From Sandaracinaceae bacterium (GTDB taxonomy: Bacteria > Myxococcota_A > Polyangia > Polyangiales > Houyiibacteriaceae): 64,000 nucleotides of DNA. Numbering within the stretch: the first letter of the stretch is position 1; every line of letters starts with the position of its first letter. The position numbers were made by a program, and so were the translations under genes. Below, piece after piece: positions 9,017-17,193 of the stretch. Location: positions 124,001 through 188,000 of the forward strand of contig JADJJE010000008.1 in assembly GCA_016706685.1 (NCBI GenBank). The letters are read 5' to 3'. Below the pieces are notes generated by a model that was given only the letters and a program-made list of their open reading frames with translations, ran no database searches and was not told the origin of the DNA.

Positions 9017-9859
9017 ATGGAACAGAAGCCCCTCGTCGCACGGTTTCGCAGCATCGATGACATCTCGCCGGGGGACATCCTGGCCATGCACGGGTTGTTC
9101 TCCGGCTACTACGAGAACACCGACATCGCCACCTTCATCGCCGACCTGTCCAAGAAGTCGGGTGCGATCTTGGTGCACGAAAAGGGCGGCGGTCCGCTGC
9201 GCGGGTTCTCCACCATCACCACGCTGCCGCTGCCGGAAGCCGGCGAGAACGCCATCGGCGTGTTCAGCGGCGACACCATCCTGCACCACGAATACTGGGG
9301 CGACCGCTCGCTGAAGGACGGCTTCGTGCGCTACATGCTGAAGCTGAAGCTGAGCAATCCCCTGCGGCGCGTGTACTGGCTGCTCATCTCGAAGGGCTAC
9401 AAGACGTACCTGCTGATGGCGAAGAACTTCGTCGAGTACTACCCGCGTCACGACCGCCCGAACGACCCGAAGCTCGAGCGCTTGGTGCGCGCGTACTGCG
9501 ACCAGCTCTTCCCGGGCAAGTACGACGCGAGTGGCAAGGTGCTGGACTTCGGCGACACGTCACAAAAGCTGCGCGGCGAGGTGGCCCCGATCACCACGCA
9601 GGACCGCCTGCGCGAGCCCGCCATCCGCTACTTCGAGGCGCGCAACCCCGAGTGGGAGCGCGGCGTAGAGCTGCCCTGCATCGGCGAGGTGTCGTTCTCC
9701 CTGCTGATGCCCTACCTCGACAAACAGCGCCGGCGCAGCAGCACGCCGCCCGCGCTCACCGAGTCGGAGTCCTACGCCGCGATGGCGCACATCCCGAGCG
9801 CCCAGCAAGACGCGCGCAGCGCGGAGCGGGTCTGGCCACGAGCCGGCGGCATGTCCTGA
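9017..9859 (+). CDS. Conserved hypothetical protein, 280 aa
   Basis: I do not recognise this family with certainty. It is a soluble protein without signal peptide or membrane helix. Features are a short N-terminal segment, a central aromatic and basic region (HHEYWGDRS, LLISKGYKTYLLM, FVEYYPRHD) and a hydrophilic Ser/Ala-rich tail after about residue 235. The pattern of strands around a YKTYLLMAKNF helix loosely recalls GNAT-type acyltransferases, but no acetyl-CoA motif can be pointed to. It stands alone and ends in a strong hairpin at 9865-9898. Confidence 0.7.
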   Translation: MEQKPLVARFRSIDDISPGDILAMHGLFSGYYENTDIATFIADLSKKSGAILVHEKGGGPLRGFSTITTLPLPEAGENAIGVFSGDTILHHEYWGDRSLKDGFVRYMLKLKLSNPLRRVYWLLISKGYKTYLLMAKNFVEYYPRHDRPNDPKLERLVRAYCDQLFPGKYDASGKVLDFGDTSQKLRGEVAPITTQDRLREPAIRYFEARNPEWERGVELPCIGEVSFSLLMPYLDKQRRRSSTPPALTESESYAAMAHIPSAQQDARSAERVWPRAGGMS

Positions 9860-9864
9860 CTTTG

Positions 9865-9898
9865 CCGCGGTCGCGTTCGGGAACGGACGCGGCCGCGG
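9865..9898 (+). terminator. 15-bp stem with GGAA tetraloop after the 280-aa gene
   Basis: Bases 9865-9879 pair with 9884-9898 (two G-U pairs) around a GGAA loop, starting 6 nt after the stop codon. No U-tract follows. Its position directly after a gene and its stability make a terminator or 3'-end stabiliser likely. Confidence 0.55.
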
Positions 9899-9930
9899 GT
9901 CCTTGCGGGTGTGTCACCGACGATTTCGAG

Positions 9931-10028
9931 CCTGATTCAAGGCACATTGGGCACCCCGGACTGAAGTCCGGGGCAGCATCCCAGGCATGGACACAAGCGG
10001 AAGTCCTCCCCCTTCGGAGGAGGACTGC
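9931..10028 (-). repeat. Structured intergenic repeat, copy C (inverted)
   Basis: Reverse-oriented copy of the 8308 repeat. Its central hairpin (9954-9973) reads CCCCGGAC-TGAA-GTCCGGGG on the plus strand. Relative to the other copies the inner two stem pairs are changed on both arms, so pairing is kept. A second outer stem AGTCCTCC/GGAGGACT is also conserved. Together with copy B it forms an inverted pair spanning 9931-10213. Confidence 0.85.
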
Positions 10029-10112
10029 GTTCACGAAAACCAGCGGCCTCTCGGGTCCACCCTCGAGTGGTCTGTGGACCATCGGTAGAACGCGGCGGGT
10101 CTTGCCAGCCAC

Positions 10113-10213
10113 GCAGTCCTCGCCCGCAGGGGGAGGACTTCCGCTCCTGACAGGGCCTGGGATGCTGCCCCGGGTTTCAACCCGGGGTGCCAATTGCCCT
10201 TGTTTTCAAGGCG
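10113..10213 (+). repeat. Structured intergenic repeat, copy B
   Basis: Contains the perfect hairpin CCCCGGGT-TTCA-ACCCGGGG (10168-10187), an outer AGTCCTC/GAGGACT stem and a terminal CTTG-TTTT-CAAG hairpin. The 84-bp spacer between copies C and B carries its own 7-bp inverted repeat (GGTCCAC at 10054-10060, GTGGACC at 10074-10080). No gene is seen between 9860 and 10229. Confidence 0.85.
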
Positions 10214-10229
10214 ATTCGACCGCTCGCCC

Positions 10230-11234
10230 TCAGTTCACGGCAGCCATCTGGAACTCGCGCGGCGTCACGCCCATCCAGCGCTTGAACGCGCGGTGGAAGG
10301 CGGACGGCTCGGCGAAGCCGAGGGCGTAGGCGACCTCTTTGATGGAGCACTGCGGGCGCTGGAGCGCGTCGCACGCCAGCTCCTGGCGCGCCTCGTCCAC
10401 CAGGTCGCTGAAGGTGCAGCCCAGCTCGGCCAGCCGGCGGCGCAGGGTGCGCGAGCTGAGGCCCAGCGTGGACGCCACCGCCTCGTTGTCGGGGCGGCCC
10501 AGCTGGATGTTGTACTTGAACGAGTCCTTCACGCGCAGGCGCAGCCGGTCCTCGGACTGACGCTCGCCCAGCAGGCGCTCGGCCTTCTCGCACATCATCT
10601 GACAGACCCAGGGGTCCGAGTGGCGCTGGCCCACGTCGAGCGCCTTCCGGTCGAAGACCAGCTCGTTGCGCGCGGCACCCCACTCGAGCGGCATGCCCAT
10701 GAACTCCTGCAGGTCACACGCGTCGGCCGGCCGGGGGCCGCTCAGGCACAGCGTGCGGATGCGCGCGTCCGGACCGAAGAAGTGGGTGTTCAGGCGCGAC
10801 GCCACGTACCCCAGCAGCAGCTCGGTGGCGAAGCGGCTGGCACCCGACTGCAGGTCGGGCTGCACGAAGCCGAAGCGCGCCTCGTCGGCGTCCTCGGTCA
10901 GCTCCCAGCTGGCACCGTCCACGACCAGGGACGCATAGCGCTGGAAGAGCGTGAGCGCGTCCCGCAGCGTGCGGCTGTTGACTAGCACGAAGCCCACCAG
11001 GTGCGCGGCACCGGCGGGGGCGTGGTAGCCCGCGTGCAGCCCGGCGGCCGGGTCGTCCAGCAGGTCGAGCGCCACCAGGATGAGCCGCTCGTAGTCGGCC
11101 AGCGCCAACTCGCCACGCGGGTCGTCGAAGCGGGAGGCGGGGAGTTCAGCGCGGTGCAGCAGCTGATCCACGGCTTTTCCGCGGCGTTCGACTTCACTGA
11201 CAACGGCTCGGGCGAGTGCGATGGACACGTACAT
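10230..11234 (-). CDS. AraC-family regulator (arabinose-binding-like N-terminus)
   Basis: 334 residues. The C-terminal ~95 residues form the double helix-turn-helix of AraC/XylS proteins (ASTLGLSSRTLRRRLAELG, then IKEVAYALGFAEPSAFHRAFKRW with the family's final PREFQ). The N-terminal ~190 residues match the OruR/ArgR-type 'Arabinose_bd' sensor layout. The effector and target are unknown. It is divergent from an ECF sigma operon across a 106-bp spacer, so it could influence that operon, but this is only positional inference. Confidence 0.88.
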   Translation of the reverse strand: MYVSIALARAVVSEVERRGKAVDQLLHRAELPASRFDDPRGELALADYERLILVALDLLDDPAAGLHAGYHAPAGAAHLVGFVLVNSRTLRDALTLFQRYASLVVDGASWELTEDADEARFGFVQPDLQSGASRFATELLLGYVASRLNTHFFGPDARIRTLCLSGPRPADACDLQEFMGMPLEWGAARNELVFDRKALDVGQRHSDPWVCQMMCEKAERLLGERQSEDRLRLRVKDSFKYNIQLGRPDNEAVASTLGLSSRTLRRRLAELGCTFSDLVDEARQELACDALQRPQCSIKEVAYALGFAEPSAFHRAFKRWMGVTPREFQMAAVN

Positions 11235-11275
11235 GGGTAAACCTCACCCCATCGATGCCGCCCGGGCGCCGAACC

Positions 11276-11310
11276 GGCTCAAAAAAAAAACTCCTCACAA
11301 AAAGTGAGCC
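11276..11310. promoter_or_regulatory. A-tract and nested inverted repeats in AraC/sigma spacer
   Basis: The spacer between the AraC and ECF sigma starts holds a run of ten A (11281-11290) enclosed by GGCTCA (11276-11281) and TGAGCC (11305-11310). A competing CTCAC-N5-GTGAG hairpin lies at 11294-11308. In DNA of this GC content the stretch stands out and is a likely promoter or operator region. Binding factor unknown. Confidence 0.45.
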
Positions 11311-11340
11311 GCTTTTGGGGCACCGCGTCATTAATCGAAC

Positions 11341-11913
11341 GTGCTCTCTTCCGTGCCGCAGCTCCGCGTGGTTCCAGCGTCCCCAGGGGATGCGGGCTCC
11401 GCGCGCGCGCCGGACGACCCGCCGCAGGGGGACCTGGGGGCTCTCTACACCCGCTATGCCTCCTATGTGGGCGCCATCGCGCTGCGCCTGACCGGGCGCC
11501 CCGACGAGGTAGACGACCTGGTGCAGGACGTGTTCCTGGCGGCCCACAGCGGTCTCAAGCGGCGCGACAGTGACGCCGAGGTGAAGGGCTGGCTGGCCAC
11601 GGTGACGGTGCGGATGTCGCAGCGGCGTCTGCGCCGGCTGCGGCTGCGGGGCTTCTTCGGGCAGGATGACGGGGCACGCTTCGACGACCTGGCCGCCCCT
11701 GGCGCCAGCCCGGAGCAGAAGGTGCTGGTGGCGCGCATCTACCGCGTGCTCGAGCGCGAGCCCGTCGCCAACCGGGTGGCGTGGATCTTGCGCCGAGTAG
11801 ACGGACACAGTGTGACGGAGGTGGCGGCGCTGTGCGATTGCTCGCCCGCCACCGCCAAGCGGCGCATCGCAGCCGCATCGATCGCGATTGAGGAGGTGCT
11901 GGGCCGTGGCTGA
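11341..11913 (+). CDS. ECF-type RNA polymerase sigma factor
   Basis: 190 residues from a GTG start. Region 2 is recognisable (ALYTRYASYVGAIALRL, then DDLVQDVFLAAH with the conserved D-x-x-Q-x-x-F), and region 4 follows (SVTEVAALCDCSPATAKRRIAAA helix-turn-helix). It heads a tightly overlapping run of genes ending at 14937, whose second product is a FecR-like membrane protein and likely anti-sigma partner. A later GTG would remove a few residues only. The stimulus is unknown. Confidence 0.88.
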   Translation: MLSSVPQLRVVPASPGDAGSARAPDDPPQGDLGALYTRYASYVGAIALRLTGRPDEVDDLVQDVFLAAHSGLKRRDSDAEVKGWLATVTVRMSQRRLRRLRLRGFFGQDDGARFDDLAAPGASPEQKVLVARIYRVLEREPVANRVAWILRRVDGHSVTEVAALCDCSPATAKRRIAAASIAIEEVLGRG

Positions 11914-13147
11914 AGCAAAGACGGACCTCACCGAGGCACTCGAGTGGGTACAGGAAGACTGGAGTGACGAGCGTCTGCGCCGTGGACGCGTGGCGCTCGA
12001 GCGCGCCGCAGACCGGCGTCGCAGGACGCGTCAGGCGGCGGCGGCCAGCGGTGCCGCGCTGCTCGCGGTGGCGGCCAGCGTGGTGGCGTTCACGTGGCCG
12101 CGGGAGCGTGGCGACCTGCTGGCGGGCTTCTCGCCCATCGGGATCATGACCACGAGCGCGGAACTGGACGCAGACGTCCCGGGGGCCTTGCGTTTCCATG
12201 ATGGGTCCATGGCCATCCCGCTCGGCACCGACACGGCCATGGCCACCAGCCTGGACGAGCCCAACCGCGCGGGCCTCGAGCTGCTGGGCGGCTCGGCGCG
12301 CTTCGACGTGATCCCACGGCCGGCGCGGTCGTTCGACGTGCAGGTGGGCACCGTGCGCGTGAGCGTGCTGGGCACGCGCTTCGACGTGCGTCGGCAGGCG
12401 CGCCACGTGATGGTGCACGTCATGCGTGGGCGGGTGCGTGTGCAGTGGCTGGGCGGGGAGCGCATCCTCACGGCCAGCCAGAGCGGGCTGTTCCCGCTGG
12501 AGCTCCCGGGCGCTGGCGCGGGCGCAGACGCGGGGGTCACCAATTCCGAGGCGGCTGCTACTGCGCCGGAAGAGGTGGCGCCCGAGTCCGAAGAGTTCGA
12601 CCTGGACTTCACGCTGGACCCCCCCGAGGAGCTGTTGGGTGCCGAGGGCGAGGCCAGCGCCACGGAGCGCGAGGGCGGCGCGGGCGCTCGTCCGGGGCCA
12701 CGCGACTGGCGCACTCTCGCCCGTGCTGGCAGCTACGACGACGCCTACGAGGCTTCGCGTGGCGTCACGGTGGGTGACTCCATGACCGACCTGATGCTGG
12801 CGGCCGACACCGCGCGGCTCACGGGCCACCTGGGCGAGGCCGTCACGCACTTGGAGCGCGCCATTGGGCTGCATCCCAGTGACCGACGCGCCCATCTGGC
12901 AGCGTTCACGCTGGGTCGCGTGCGGCTCCAGCAGGGGCAGCCCGCCAACGCGGCACGCGCCTTCTTGCGTGCGCAGCAGCTGGACACTGGCGGGGTGATG
13001 CGCGAGGCCGCGCTCGCCCGCGAGGTCCAGGCGCACGCACGTGCAGGGAACCGTGACGCAGCGCGTCGTCGTGCCCAGGCCTACCTCACCCAATTTCCGA
13101 CCGGACGACATGCCGGGAGTGTGAGAGCCTATGCCAACGTTCCGTGA
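11906..13147 (+). CDS. FecR-domain membrane protein with TPR-like C-terminus (putative anti-sigma)
   Basis: 413 residues. The GTG start at 11906 has a perfect AGGAGG nine bases upstream and overlaps the sigma stop by 8 bp. A basic cytoplasmic segment (1-45) precedes one membrane helix (about 46-64). A FecR-like domain lies at about 130-195 (ARFDV, VLGTRFDV, GRVRVQ). An acidic linker follows, then about 150 residues of helical TPR-like repeats. FecR proteins relay periplasmic signals to ECF sigma factors; here the cytoplasmic part probably holds the upstream sigma factor and the TPR part would meet a partner outside the inner membrane. Confidence 0.82.
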   Translation: MAEAKTDLTEALEWVQEDWSDERLRRGRVALERAADRRRRTRQAAAASGAALLAVAASVVAFTWPRERGDLLAGFSPIGIMTTSAELDADVPGALRFHDGSMAIPLGTDTAMATSLDEPNRAGLELLGGSARFDVIPRPARSFDVQVGTVRVSVLGTRFDVRRQARHVMVHVMRGRVRVQWLGGERILTASQSGLFPLELPGAGAGADAGVTNSEAAATAPEEVAPESEEFDLDFTLDPPEELLGAEGEASATEREGGAGARPGPRDWRTLARAGSYDDAYEASRGVTVGDSMTDLMLAADTARLTGHLGEAVTHLERAIGLHPSDRRAHLAAFTLGRVRLQQGQPANAARAFLRAQQLDTGGVMREAALAREVQAHARAGNRDAARRRAQAYLTQFPTGRHAGSVRAYANVP

Positions 13148-14214
13148 CGCCTCCCCCCGTGATGCCCTCGAGGCGAGCGCCGCTCGCTAGCCTCGTCATT
13201 GGCTTCCTGCTCATGCTGAGCATGCCCGCGTCTGCCCAGCCCGCGAGTTCACCGCGGGGTGAGACCGTGGACCTGCAGATCACGGTGGCGCCCTGTGTCG
13301 CGCACTTGGAGCAGCGCCTGCGAGAGATCATCGCCATCGAGCTGCGCACCACCGCCCGCGTGGACGAGCACGCCGCGCTGACGCGCTTTCACGCATGGGT
13401 GCGCTGCGTTAGCGGCGGTGTGCTGCTGGAGGTGCGGTCCGAAGACGGCGAGGCCGAGGCGGCCCAGCGGCTGAGCGCGGCGGCCATGCGTGGTCCCGAC
13501 CCGGCGCGCACGATAGCGCTGTCGCTGGTAGAGCTGCTGGAGCCGGCGCTCACGGAGGCGGAGGCGGAAGCAGAAGCAGCGGGTCGCGCAGCCGCGGCGC
13601 GCGCGGCCGAGGCTCGTGCGGCCGAGGCAGCACGAGAAGCACAGCGCGAGGGCACCGGCGACCTCGAGTCGACCGACTCCGAGGCACATGGTCTCCGCAC
13701 CTGGGGCCTCGCCGCCGAGCTGGCCTGGCGGCTGCCCTCGGCGAGCCACCCGCACATGGGCGGCGTGCGTGTGCGGGGGTTGCGGGCGCTCACGGAACGC
13801 GTCCGCGTGGAGTTTGGCGGCCAGCTCGAGCGCGGGAGGCAGCGCGTGTCGCTCGGTCGCGTGGCGGTCACTGCGCTCGCGCTCGACTCGAGCGTGCTGG
13901 TGTCGGTCGTGAGCGGCGGCGCGGCCACGTTCGCGCTGGGCGGGGGCGGTCGCCTGGGTGGGCTCTTCTGGCGTGGGTACCCGAACGCGGACGACGTCGC
14001 ATCCACGCGGCTCCGGTCGGCCCACCTGGAGCTCTTCGCGCGCGCGGTGGTGGACTGGCACATGGCGCACCGCTGGGCCCTGCGCGTGGACCTCGAGGCG
14101 ACTGGCGTGCTGGTGGGGAGCCGCGCGGTGGTGGTGGACAACGCGGTGTCCCGCGGCGTGACGGTCTCGGGCTTTCGCGCGGCGCTCGCGCTGGGGGTGG
14201 TCCATGCGTTCTGA
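13144..14214 (+). CDS. Secreted protein, probable outer-membrane beta-barrel
   Basis: 356 residues from a GTG that overlaps the previous stop (GTGA); an ATG six codons later is the alternative start. A cleavable signal ends around MPASAQPA. A small N-terminal domain with a paired-Cys arrangement and an Ala/Glu coiled region (about 140-170) come next. The last ~170 residues have the alternating hydrophobic pattern of beta strands, suggesting a barrel. It does not match a named family. Its place after the FecR/TPR gene suggests an envelope component regulated by the sigma factor. Confidence 0.7.
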   Translation: MTPPPVMPSRRAPLASLVIGFLLMLSMPASAQPASSPRGETVDLQITVAPCVAHLEQRLREIIAIELRTTARVDEHAALTRFHAWVRCVSGGVLLEVRSEDGEAEAAQRLSAAAMRGPDPARTIALSLVELLEPALTEAEAEAEAAGRAAAARAAEARAAEAAREAQREGTGDLESTDSEAHGLRTWGLAAELAWRLPSASHPHMGGVRVRGLRALTERVRVEFGGQLERGRQRVSLGRVAVTALALDSSVLVSVVSGGAATFALGGGGRLGGLFWRGYPNADDVASTRLRSAHLELFARAVVDWHMAHRWALRVDLEATGVLVGSRAVVVDNAVSRGVTVSGFRAALALGVVHAF

Positions 14215-14785
14215 CCACCGTGCGGATGCGCGCGGGTCGCAGATGCTCAGCGCGCTCGTGCTGGTGGCGCTCGGCGTCGCGGGCTGCATCCAAGAGGGCG
14301 TCGTGCTCGAGCGCGGCAACGTGGACGGGGCCGTCACGGACCAGGGTGCACAAGACGGAGCCACCGACCAACCCCTCATGGACGGCGACGTCCTGGACAC
14401 CGACGTCCCCGACACGAACGTGGCACCGGACGACGGGGTGGACGCGGGCCCCGCCGGGAACGTCACCATCCGCCTCACGGGCTTCAACGCCTACGCCGGC
14501 ATGACCATCCGCGCGCGGCTCGGCGCGCTCTCCGGCACCGTCGTGAGCGCGGTCATCCAGGCTGACGGAACGGCCATCATCGTGCTGAACCAGATCTTCA
14601 CCATCCTCAACTCCACGTACTTCGAGTCGTACGTGGACGTGGACGGCTCGGGCTCGTGCAACCCCGTGAGCGACCACCTGGCCGCCGCGAACGTGATCCT
14701 GGACCGCAACGGAGACGACTACGAGGTGGACCTCGACGAGTCGGACACCAACTCGGGGCTGCTGGGCTGCCTGGTGCTCAACTGA
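14204..14785 (+). CDS. Lipoprotein of unknown function
   Basis: 193 residues. The start overlaps the preceding gene by 11 bp. A lipobox LGVAGC lies near residue 28, followed by an Asp/Val/Thr-rich linker (about 40-80) typical of myxobacterial surface lipoproteins. A C-terminal domain of ~110 residues has two Cys (GSGSCNP and GLLGCL) that could form a disulfide. No known domain recognised. Fourth gene of the sigma operon. Confidence 0.75.
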   Translation: MRSDHRADARGSQMLSALVLVALGVAGCIQEGVVLERGNVDGAVTDQGAQDGATDQPLMDGDVLDTDVPDTNVAPDDGVDAGPAGNVTIRLTGFNAYAGMTIRARLGALSGTVVSAVIQADGTAIIVLNQIFTILNSTYFESYVDVDGSGSCNPVSDHLAAANVILDRNGDDYEVDLDESDTNSGLLGCLVLN

Positions 14786-14937
14786 TGGGTGAGCTCATCG
14801 TCATCTTGGCGATCCTCGCGTGCACCGCAGGGCCACTCGTGCTGGTAGCAGGGCTGATCGTCATTGGAGGACGGCGTCGTCGAGAGCGAGAGCGCGCCGC
14901 CGCACTCCGCCGGGGTGATGGAGACCACGCCAGCTGA
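14785..14937 (+). CDS. Single-span membrane microprotein, 50 aa
   Basis: Starts at an ATG that shares one base with the preceding stop (TGATG), so translation is coupled. Residues 3-30 form one hydrophobic helix with a Cys, followed by a strongly basic segment (GRRRRERER), so the C-terminus should be cytoplasmic by the positive-inside rule. It closes the ECF sigma operon. No family recognised; overlap and composition support a real gene. Confidence 0.6.
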   Translation: MGELIVILAILACTAGPLVLVAGLIVIGGRRRRERERAAALRRGDGDHAS

Positions 14938-14955
14938 GCGGATCGTCGGTCGATC

Positions 14956-15481
14956 TCATGGAAGGTCGAAGACGTCGGCGAGCGCGCACTCCGTCAGCCC
15001 AGCCTGACGCGTAGCGTAGCGGAGAATCGTGGCCTTCGATGAGCGATCCGCGCCAGGGAGCGCGCTGAGCGCGGCACGGGCGTGATGAGACCGAAGGCGG
15101 CAGAGGTAGTGGGCCATGACGCAGTCGAGCGTCGTCGCGTTGTCGCGCCCGTCATGAAAACAGGTAGGCACGGCGCTCGGCGCATCGCAGAGCAGCATCA
15201 TGTCGTCGCGCAGATGAGTCCCTATCGAGCACCACGGCGGCTTCTGAGTAGTCACCGCTCGTGACGCTCTCGCTGCGTTGACTCGTTTCCTCCCTGCAGG
15301 CCGCAACCTCTTCGGGTGTGGCCGGGGTCAATGTGGCTGGAGGCGGCGCCACCGAGGTCGAGGCCTCCACTTCAGGCTCGCTCGTGACTGCCGCAGGCTC
15401 GGCTGCTTCCGGAGACGCACCACCGCAGCCGAGCCACGCGAGCGTCGAGAGCATGAGGAGCGAACCCCATTCGAAGCGCAT
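14956..15481 (-). CDS. Lipoprotein, interrupted by a frameshift
   Basis: The first half (15481 to about 15220) encodes a signal with lipobox WLGCGG, a Glu/Pro/Thr linker and a domain start. The frame then stops at 15152. The matching C-terminal half continues in another frame down to 14956 (THLRDDMMLLCDAP, then a Cys-rich helical region ending ECALADVF). Joining them around 15215-15225 by one base gives about 175 residues with evenly spaced Cys. Either a sequencing indel or a recent pseudogene. Function unknown. Confidence 0.6.
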
Positions 15482-15607
15482 GAGCGAGTGCTACCAAGCC
15501 TGACCTCCTTGAAGCAAGCGCGCTTCACTCGATGCCGCTGCACGGATTCTCCCAACGTCAGTGTCGAGATCGCAGCCCCACGGCTCCACTCTCCTCGAGT
15601 AAACGCC

Positions 15608-16060
15608 TCACGGGCAGATGGCCTGGGCGCAGGTGTTGCAGGTCACGGTGAAGCCACTCGGGGCGCAGCGGTCCTCACCGGGGAGGGGACAGGCTTCGCA
15701 GAGACAGGCCTCGAGGGCGGCCCCGTCGCACGGGTCGTCCACGCACACGTGCTGTTGGGCGCCGCCCTGGAAGATGGCGCAGATCTGTCCGTCCCCGCAG
15801 GCCACCCCGTCGCAGTCGACGGGGCATGGAACGGAGCTCACGTCCCAACGCGCGAGCGCACAGGTCGCGGTGACCGCGCCCGCCGCGTCGCAGCGCAGCC
15901 AGTGGCAGGACATGGGGCTCGAGCACGCGGCCCCGTCGGCAGGCGGGTCGACGGGGCAAGGCACCTGCGCCCCTGCGTCGGCCGGAGAGCTCGCCCCGCC
16001 GGTGCAGGCAACGATCGCCAGGTGGGACATCAACAAGAGCGCGCGGCAGCTGGATGGCAT
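15608..16060 (-). CDS. Cys-rich secreted lipoprotein
   Basis: 150 residues from the ATG at 16060, chosen because it begins the signal sequence (LLLMSHLAIVAC lipobox); the open frame continues upstream without meaning. The mature part contains about 19 Cys in short spacings (CPVDCDGVACGDGQIC, CLCEACPLPGEDRC, CNTCAQAIC). This is reminiscent of small disulfide-rich modules common in myxobacterial surface lipoproteins. No enzymatic motif. Divergent from the gene at 16130. Confidence 0.72.
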   Translation of the reverse strand: MPSSCRALLLMSHLAIVACTGGASSPADAGAQVPCPVDPPADGAACSSPMSCHWLRCDAAGAVTATCALARWDVSSVPCPVDCDGVACGDGQICAIFQGGAQQHVCVDDPCDGAALEACLCEACPLPGEDRCAPSGFTVTCNTCAQAICP

Positions 16061-16129
16061 GGTGAGGACGACAGGGTAGCGGACGCAGCCATCGCCCCCC
16101 ATCCCGAGTCGGCCTATGCTGCCGGCGCT

Positions 16130-17168
16130 ATGCCCCGTCACCGCTTTACGCGACTCCTGCTCGCCTCCGCGCTCCTGCTCGCTCCCACGTTGACCGCGCT
16201 CGGGTGCGGTGGGGCGCGCGGCGCGGCCGGAGGGACCACCCAGGCCAGCCAGGTGAGCTCCACGCGGCCCTTGGCGCTCGAGAGCCTGGTCTCACCGGAG
16301 GCGTCGGCGATGGTGCGGGTGGACGCGCGCGCGTTCTTCGCGAGCCCGCTGGTGGTGCACGTCGAAGAGCGGCTCGCGTCGTGGTTCGCGGAGACCGAGC
16401 AACGCGGCGACTTCGAGGTCGCTCGCGACCTGGCGCACCGCACCGACGAGCTGGTGGTGGCGCTCTCGCGTGGACCCGAGGGCTCGGGGGACGAGATGCT
16501 GCTCCTCGTGCGCGGGCGCTTCTCACCCGCGGACCTCGGTGTGCTCGGCGAGGACCTCGCAGCCAGTGAGCACGCGGGGCATGCGCTGCGGGTGGAGCAG
16601 GGCTGGGGCCTCGCGCTGGTCGCGGACGACGTGCTGGCCGTGGGGCCAACACAGCTCCTGCACGACGCGTGCGACCGCTTCGACGGGCGGCTGCCCCGCG
16701 GCCCTGCCTCGCACCCCGCCCTCGTCGAGGCCCTCGCGCGGGCGGAGTACGGCCAGCACACCGTCACGTTCGGGGTAGTTGCGCCCGAGGGCTCCGGCGC
16801 GGCGTCCGAGGACCCCATGAGCGCGGTCGAGACGTTCGACGGCTACTGCGACGTGGTCGACGGCCTGCGGTGTGAGTTCGGCGCGCTGGTCTCGGGGCCT
16901 GCCCAGGTCGCGCCGCTCCGTGATCAGTGGCAGGGCGGCATCGACGAGATGCTCGCCCTGCCCGCCCCGATGGAGCTGCCGGGCTCGGTGAGGACTGCCC
17001 TCTCGAGCATCACCTTTCGCACGGAGCCCACGCGCGCTGGTGGCCGTGGTGGACTTCCCCGAGACCCTCGCGCGGGACGCGCTGGACGCGTTCGTGATGG
17101 GCTTGGCGAGCGCCGTGTTGAGTGGGATCGTGGGTGTCTCGGCACCGGCGCCCTCACTCCAGCCCTGA
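16130..17168 (+). CDS. Lipoprotein of unknown function, frameshifted near the 3' end
   Basis: The ATG at 16130 starts a lipoprotein signal (LTALGCGG). About 300 residues follow in one frame, with a conserved-looking SMVRVDARAFF-type start and a GYCDVVDGLRC pair of Cys. At about 17030-17040 the coding pattern moves to another frame, giving ALVAVVDFPETLARDALDAF and ending at the TGA at 17168. In the original frame the last residues are Arg/Gly-rich shadow sequence running to 17221, into the neighbouring convergent gene. One indel explains this. Function unknown. Confidence 0.65.
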
Positions 17169-17193
17169 GGAGCGCCACCGACTCAGCCTCGCT

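Noticed and set aside
11281..11290. Ten-A run as a Rho-independent terminator tail
   Set aside because: It lies between divergent starts, inside an inverted repeat rather than after a hairpin at a gene end.
15278..16129. Upstream extension of the lipoprotein frame that starts at 16130
   Set aside because: The extension crosses two minus-strand genes, and the lipoprotein signal begins at 16130.
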